Below are positions 60,899 to 64,000 of a DNA stretch of 64,000 nt, piece after piece (the first letter of the stretch is position 1; the number at the start of each line of letters is the position of its first letter). The notes below the pieces were generated by a model that was not told the DNA's origin, searched no databases, and saw nothing but the letters and a program-made list of their open reading frames with translations. Made by a program: the position numbers and the translations under genes. This DNA is from Candidatus Tisiphia endosymbiont of Nedyus quadrimaculatus (GTDB lineage: Bacteria; Pseudomonadota; Alphaproteobacteria; Rickettsiales; Rickettsiaceae), in contig NZ_OZ060452.1 of NCBI RefSeq assembly GCF_964059235.1, positions 744,001-808,000 of the forward strand. The letters are read 5' to 3'.

Positions 60899-61996
60899 TT
60901 ATACAATCTCTCTAGTAATCCATCCCCCCCCAAGGACTCGATCATTATCATATATGACACAAGCTTGACCAGGAGTTACAGATTTTTCTGCAGACATTAA
61001 CTTTACTCTAATTTCTGTATGACTTATTTTACTAATCTTGGCAAAGGTAGCAGGTCGAGTCGAACGAATCTTAACTTTTACATCAATTTCTTCTTGCTCG
61101 GTCATTTTTTTACCAAGCCAATTAACATCTTTAATAGTAAATTCGGTTGAATCTAATGCTGAATCTGGACCAACATATATAATTTTTGTAGTAGGATCAA
61201 TTCTTACTACATAAAGTGGTGTTTGAAAGGCTATGCCAAGCCCACGACGTTGACCTACAGTATAATTTATTATACCATTATGTGTGCCAAGTTCAAAGCC
61301 ATCTACATGAATTATTTTACCTTGCTCATTAGCATTGTTTCGTATACCACTAATTACTTTCCTATAGTCACCATCCGGTACAAAACAAATATCTTGACTA
61401 TCAGGTTTATCGGCAACGCTTAGATTAAATTTACTAGCAAAATCTCTTGTTTGCTCTTTGCTCAATCCGCCCAAAGGAAAAGATAGATAATTTAGTTGTT
61501 CCAAAGTAGTTGCAAACAAAAAATAACTTTGGTCTTTTCCAGCATCAATACCAGTATGTAATTCTGCCCCACCTATACCTTCGATTTTTCGAACGTAATG
61601 ACCAGTAGCAAGACAGTCAGCCCCTAAATCTTTTGCTACTTTTAGCAGATCTTTAAATTTAACTGACTGATTGCATTTTATGCAGGGCAGGGGCGTTTCG
61701 CCTTTAATATAACTATCAGCAAAGTCATCAATTACTGATTCTTTAAATTTAGACTCATAGTCTAAGATATAATGCGGAATGTTCAATTTATCTGCTACCA
61801 TTCTTGCATCGTAAATGTCCTGTCCAGCACAACAGGCATTTTTTTTCTTGGTAGCTATACCGTGATCATATAATTGTAAAGTTATACCAATGACTTTATG
61901 ACCTTGTTCATGGAGCATAGCAGCCACTACTGAGCTATCAACCCCACCAGACATTGCAACTACTATCGTAGATGGATTGTTTATTCTATTATTCAT
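60899..61996 (-). CDS. mnmA: tRNA-specific 2-thiouridylase MnmA
   Basis: 365 residues. It installs the 2-thio group on wobble uridine 34 of tRNA-Lys, Glu and Gln. The PP-loop is VAMSGGVDSSVVAAML (about 12-27). The catalytic Cys pair is in CIKCNQSVKF (about 106-115) and CFVPDGDY (about 205-212), and the C-terminal part has NYTVGQRRGLGIAFQTPLYVV. It is a single gene flanked by repeats. Confidence 0.97.
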   Translation of the reverse strand: MNNRINNPSTIVVAMSGGVDSSVVAAMLHEQGHKVIGITLQLYDHGIATKKKNACCAGQDIYDARMVADKLNIPHYILDYESKFKESVIDDFADSYIKGETPLPCIKCNQSVKFKDLLKVAKDLGADCLATGHYVRKIEGIGGAELHTGIDAGKDQSYFLFATTLEQLNYLSFPLGGLSKEQTRDFASKFNLSVADKPDSQDICFVPDGDYRKVISGIRNNANEQGKIIHVDGFELGTHNGIINYTVGQRRGLGIAFQTPLYVVRIDPTTKIIYVGPDSALDSTEFTIKDVNWLGKKMTEQEEIDVKVKIRSTRPATFAKISKISHTEIRVKLMSAEKSVTPGQACVIYDNDRVLGGGWITREIV

Positions 61997-62352
61997 TGTA
62001 TTGCTAGCCTAGCTAACCTGAATTCGATGTAACTTGTTACATCGAATTCAGGGATACATATAGAAACAATCAGGTTTGAAGCGGTTCTTCACCTGATTGT
62101 TAAATATTAATTTGCTAATAATCTTATTTTTATACAATATAAAAATAAGATTATTAGCGGTAATAGATTAAAATGCATTCGTAGAACCGCTTCAAGAATG
62201 CATTTTTCCTTATAACAAGCCAATTCGATATAAGAATTAACAATTCTTATATCGAATTGAGGTTAGCTAAACGAAACATTATATTATAATAACTTTACAG
62301 TTAAATGCAATAGGCTTTTTTGAGAATTTTCGGATATTCTAGATTCATAGAA
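61997..62352. repeat. 356-base spacer between the ABC permease gene and mnmA, occupied by the three-hairpin element
   Basis: Apart from the element at 62014-62268 nothing else is seen. The ABC permease gene ends on the left and mnmA starts on the right, both on the minus strand, so the spacer must also hold the mnmA promoter. Confidence 0.7.
62014..62268 (-). repeat. three-hairpin element with complementary outer loops, copy 2
   Basis: In plus-strand order: palindrome CCTGAATTCGATGTAAC / GTTACATCGAATTCAGG (62017-62052); hairpin with arms AACAATCAGGT/ACCTGATTGTT (62065-62101); central hairpin with perfect 21-bp arms and a CAA loop (62114-62158); hairpin with arms AAAATGCATTC/GAATGCATTTT (62170-62206); and palindrome CAATTCGATATAAGAATT / AATTCTTATATCGAATTG (62222-62259). 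The two 15-base outer loops, TTGAAGCGGTTCTTC and GTAGAACCGCTTCAA, can pair over at least 12 bases. It is the inverse of copy 1 at 29 kb. Confidence 0.92.
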
Positions 62353-64000
62353 TTATAGCTGAAATCTTTTAATAGAATACTCATTTAACGGTTGCCAAAA
62401 TAAACGATTAAGCAATACTACAAATAGAGCCATAATGCCCATACCTAAGACTATTTTATTAAAGTCAGCCTTTATTGTCATTTCAGCTATATAACTTCCA
62501 ATACCGCTTGCTGCTATTTTCTGATCACCAAAATTAATAATTTCTGCCACGATACTAGCATTCCATGACCCACCTGATGCAGTTATTGCTCCTGTTATAA
62601 AATATGGGGTAATTGCCGGTAACATTACTTTGAACCACCAATTCCAACCACTGACTCTAAAAATTTTTGTGGCATCTTTAAGATCATTGGGAATAGTAGA
62701 TGCTCCTACTATAACATTAAATAATATATACCATTGAGCTCCCATAATCATCAGAGGACTAAGCCAAATATTAGGGTTTAAATCGTAACGAGTAATAATT
62801 ATAAAGACAATTGGAAATAATAAGTTTGCTGGAAAAGCTGCAAAAAATTGTGCTAGTGGTTGTACAATAGCTGTTACTCTAGGATTTAGTCCAACATATA
62901 TACCAATCGGTACCCATATAATTGCTGCAAGAATAATAAGTACTACCACACGTAACATAGTAATTGATGCTAAAACAAATACATTCAATAGCTCAGACCA
63001 ACCAATATCGTAATGCAAAAAATGATATATGTAATAGGCTGAAAAACATGCTATGCCGCCCAGCATAGTATACCATAAATAATCGCTCCACGAAGGATTA
63101 TTGGAAAAATTATTTGACGAACTTGAATTTATTTCGTTATAACGATTAAGTATGGGGAGATAAAGTATAAGTTTTGCAATATAAGCAATAGGGGAGAATA
63201 ATTTTTGAATAATCAAACTTCTTTGAAATAAATTTAATGCCCAAGAATGTGGTGCATTGTTACCTGCATTCATTTCATAACGAAATCTATCAGACCATGC
63301 CACTAGAGGTCTAAGTAGCAATTGATCATATGATATAATCACCAGTGACATTGACATAATTGCTAAGCTAATTGCATAAAGATTTTTCTGCATAATTGCT
63401 AAAGCAATATATGATCCTATTCCAGGCAAGATTATATGGGTATTGCCAACTGTGATAACCTCTGAAGCTACTACGAAAAACCACCCACTAGATATTGATA
63501 CTACAATATTCCACACTAATCCTGGCACTGCATATGGAACGCTGACCTGCCAAAATTGCCTCCATTTTGACATTCTAAAAATATATGCTGCATCATGCAA
63601 TTCTTGTGGGATATTCTTAAGCGAATAATAAAAACTAAATGTCATGTTCCAAACTTGCGATGTAAAAATGGCAAATATCGCTGCACATTCAGCTCCCATA
63701 ATACTTGACGGGAAAAGAGCTAAAAAAACTGTAACTGTAAAAGAAATATATCCAAGAATAGGAAGAGATTGAAGAATGTCTAGTAACGGAATTAATATTT
63801 GTTCACATTTCTTGCTTTTAACAGCTAGGCTGGCATAAATAAAAGTAAAAATTAATGAGACAATTACCGCAATTAGCATCCTCAAAAGTGTTCTAAGAGA
63901 ATACTGAAAAAGATTACTATACTCTAGAGTTACTGGTTGCTGCTCTAATACATCTATTGGTGCTGCCATCTGCTTTAAACCCCAGGCAATAAAGATAAGG
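62353..64000 (-). CDS. ABC transporter permease with two fused membrane domains (5' end outside the window)
   Basis: At least 548 residues. The frame stays open through the window edge (LIFIAWGLKQMAAPID), so the Met at 63967-63969 is probably internal. Two binding-protein-dependent permease domains of the SsuC/TauC type follow one another, each ending in the coupling segment and a GIGSYIA motif (LPGIGSYIALAI, about 176-187, and ASGIGSYIAEMT, about 487-498, counted from the Met). One chain thus supplies both halves of the channel. The substrate is unknown; taurine/nitrate-type relatives and rickettsial copies exist. Confidence 0.88.
   Translation of the reverse strand, partial: LIFIAWGLKQMAAPIDVLEQQPVTLEYSNLFQYSLRTLLRMLIAVIVSLIFTFIYASLAVKSKKCEQILIPLLDILQSLPILGYISFTVTVFLALFPSSIMGAECAAIFAIFTSQVWNMTFSFYYSLKNIPQELHDAAYIFRMSKWRQFWQVSVPYAVPGLVWNIVVSISSGWFFVVASEVITVGNTHIILPGIGSYIALAIMQKNLYAISLAIMSMSLVIISYDQLLLRPLVAWSDRFRYEMNAGNNAPHSWALNLFQRSLIIQKLFSPIAYIAKLILYLPILNRYNEINSSSSNNFSNNPSWSDYLWYTMLGGIACFSAYYIYHFLHYDIGWSELLNVFVLASITMLRVVVLIILAAIIWVPIGIYVGLNPRVTAIVQPLAQFFAAFPANLLFPIVFIIITRYDLNPNIWLSPLMIMGAQWYILFNVIVGASTIPNDLKDATKIFRVSGWNWWFKVMLPAITPYFITGAITASGGSWNASIVAEIINFGDQKIAASGIGSYIAEMTIKADFNKIVLGMGIMALFVVLLNRLFWQPLNEYSIKRFQL

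Overview
The window is AT-rich bacterial DNA that reads as a member of the Rickettsiaceae. The evidence is: a 23S-5S rRNA unit with no 16S gene beside it; the gene run rpsL-rpsG-fusA-tRNA-Trp-secE-nusG-rplK-rplA-rplJ-rplL-rpoB-rpoC without tuf after fusA; an OmpB-type protein-lysine methyltransferase; a small HD-only SpoT-like gene; and EF-P, RpsL and SecE sequences close to those I recall from Rickettsia. It is not a streamlined pathogen-type genome. Intergenic DNA is full of insertion sequences, MITE-like elements and long palindromes, as in Torix-group Rickettsia or Ca. Megaira-like endosymbionts. The genus is an inference from memory of protein sequences, not a database search.

Layout. 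0-6.4 kb: start of a DUF2610-type gene, an inositol-phosphatase-like gene, efp, clpB and sucB. 6.5-11 kb: a 1478-residue pentapeptide-repeat protein. 11-14.2 kb: 23S and 5S rRNA behind a near-consensus promoter, with long pre-23S processing stems. 14.5-19.1 kb: a VUT-family transporter, then an IS4-like element that carries an IS66 inserted in it. 19.5-21.2 kb: a compact type II restriction-modification pair. 21.2-25.7 kb: coaE-dnaQ, an MFS transporter that has lost its 5' end, and a spoT-like gene cut by an IS630 element. 25.8-29.2 kb: an outer-membrane beta-barrel, a protein-lysine methyltransferase and a glycosyltransferase-like gene. 30-47 kb (minus strand): the rpoC to rpsL transcription/translation cluster. 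47-51.6 kb: trmJ, an XRE regulator, a BrkB-like membrane protein and fabG-recA. 51.9-56.3 kb: accessory genes, including an orphan membrane protein and an exported-looking NB-ARC/MHD/TPR protein. 56.3-64 kb: IS256, hisS, an amino-acid permease, mnmA and a fused-domain ABC permease.

Main observations. (1) The MFS gene at 22.5 kb and the first codons beside hisS at 57.7 kb are two halves of one gene. An IS256 end lies at each break and the same 8-bp target duplication lies beside each, in inverse orientation, which marks an IS256-mediated inversion (or an assembly join at IS256). (2) Two copies of a roughly 200-bp element, near 29.4 and 62.1 kb, fold into three hairpins. Their two outer loops are complementary to each other, and the central 21-bp stem differs wholly in sequence between copies while remaining a perfect stem. 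(3) A 747-residue protein has a Sec signal peptide, NB-ARC P-loop, Walker B, MHD motif and TPRs, an NLR-like architecture in an intracellular bacterium. (4) Several MITEs have target duplications readable in the sequence, and one is inserted inside a bidirectional terminator hairpin.
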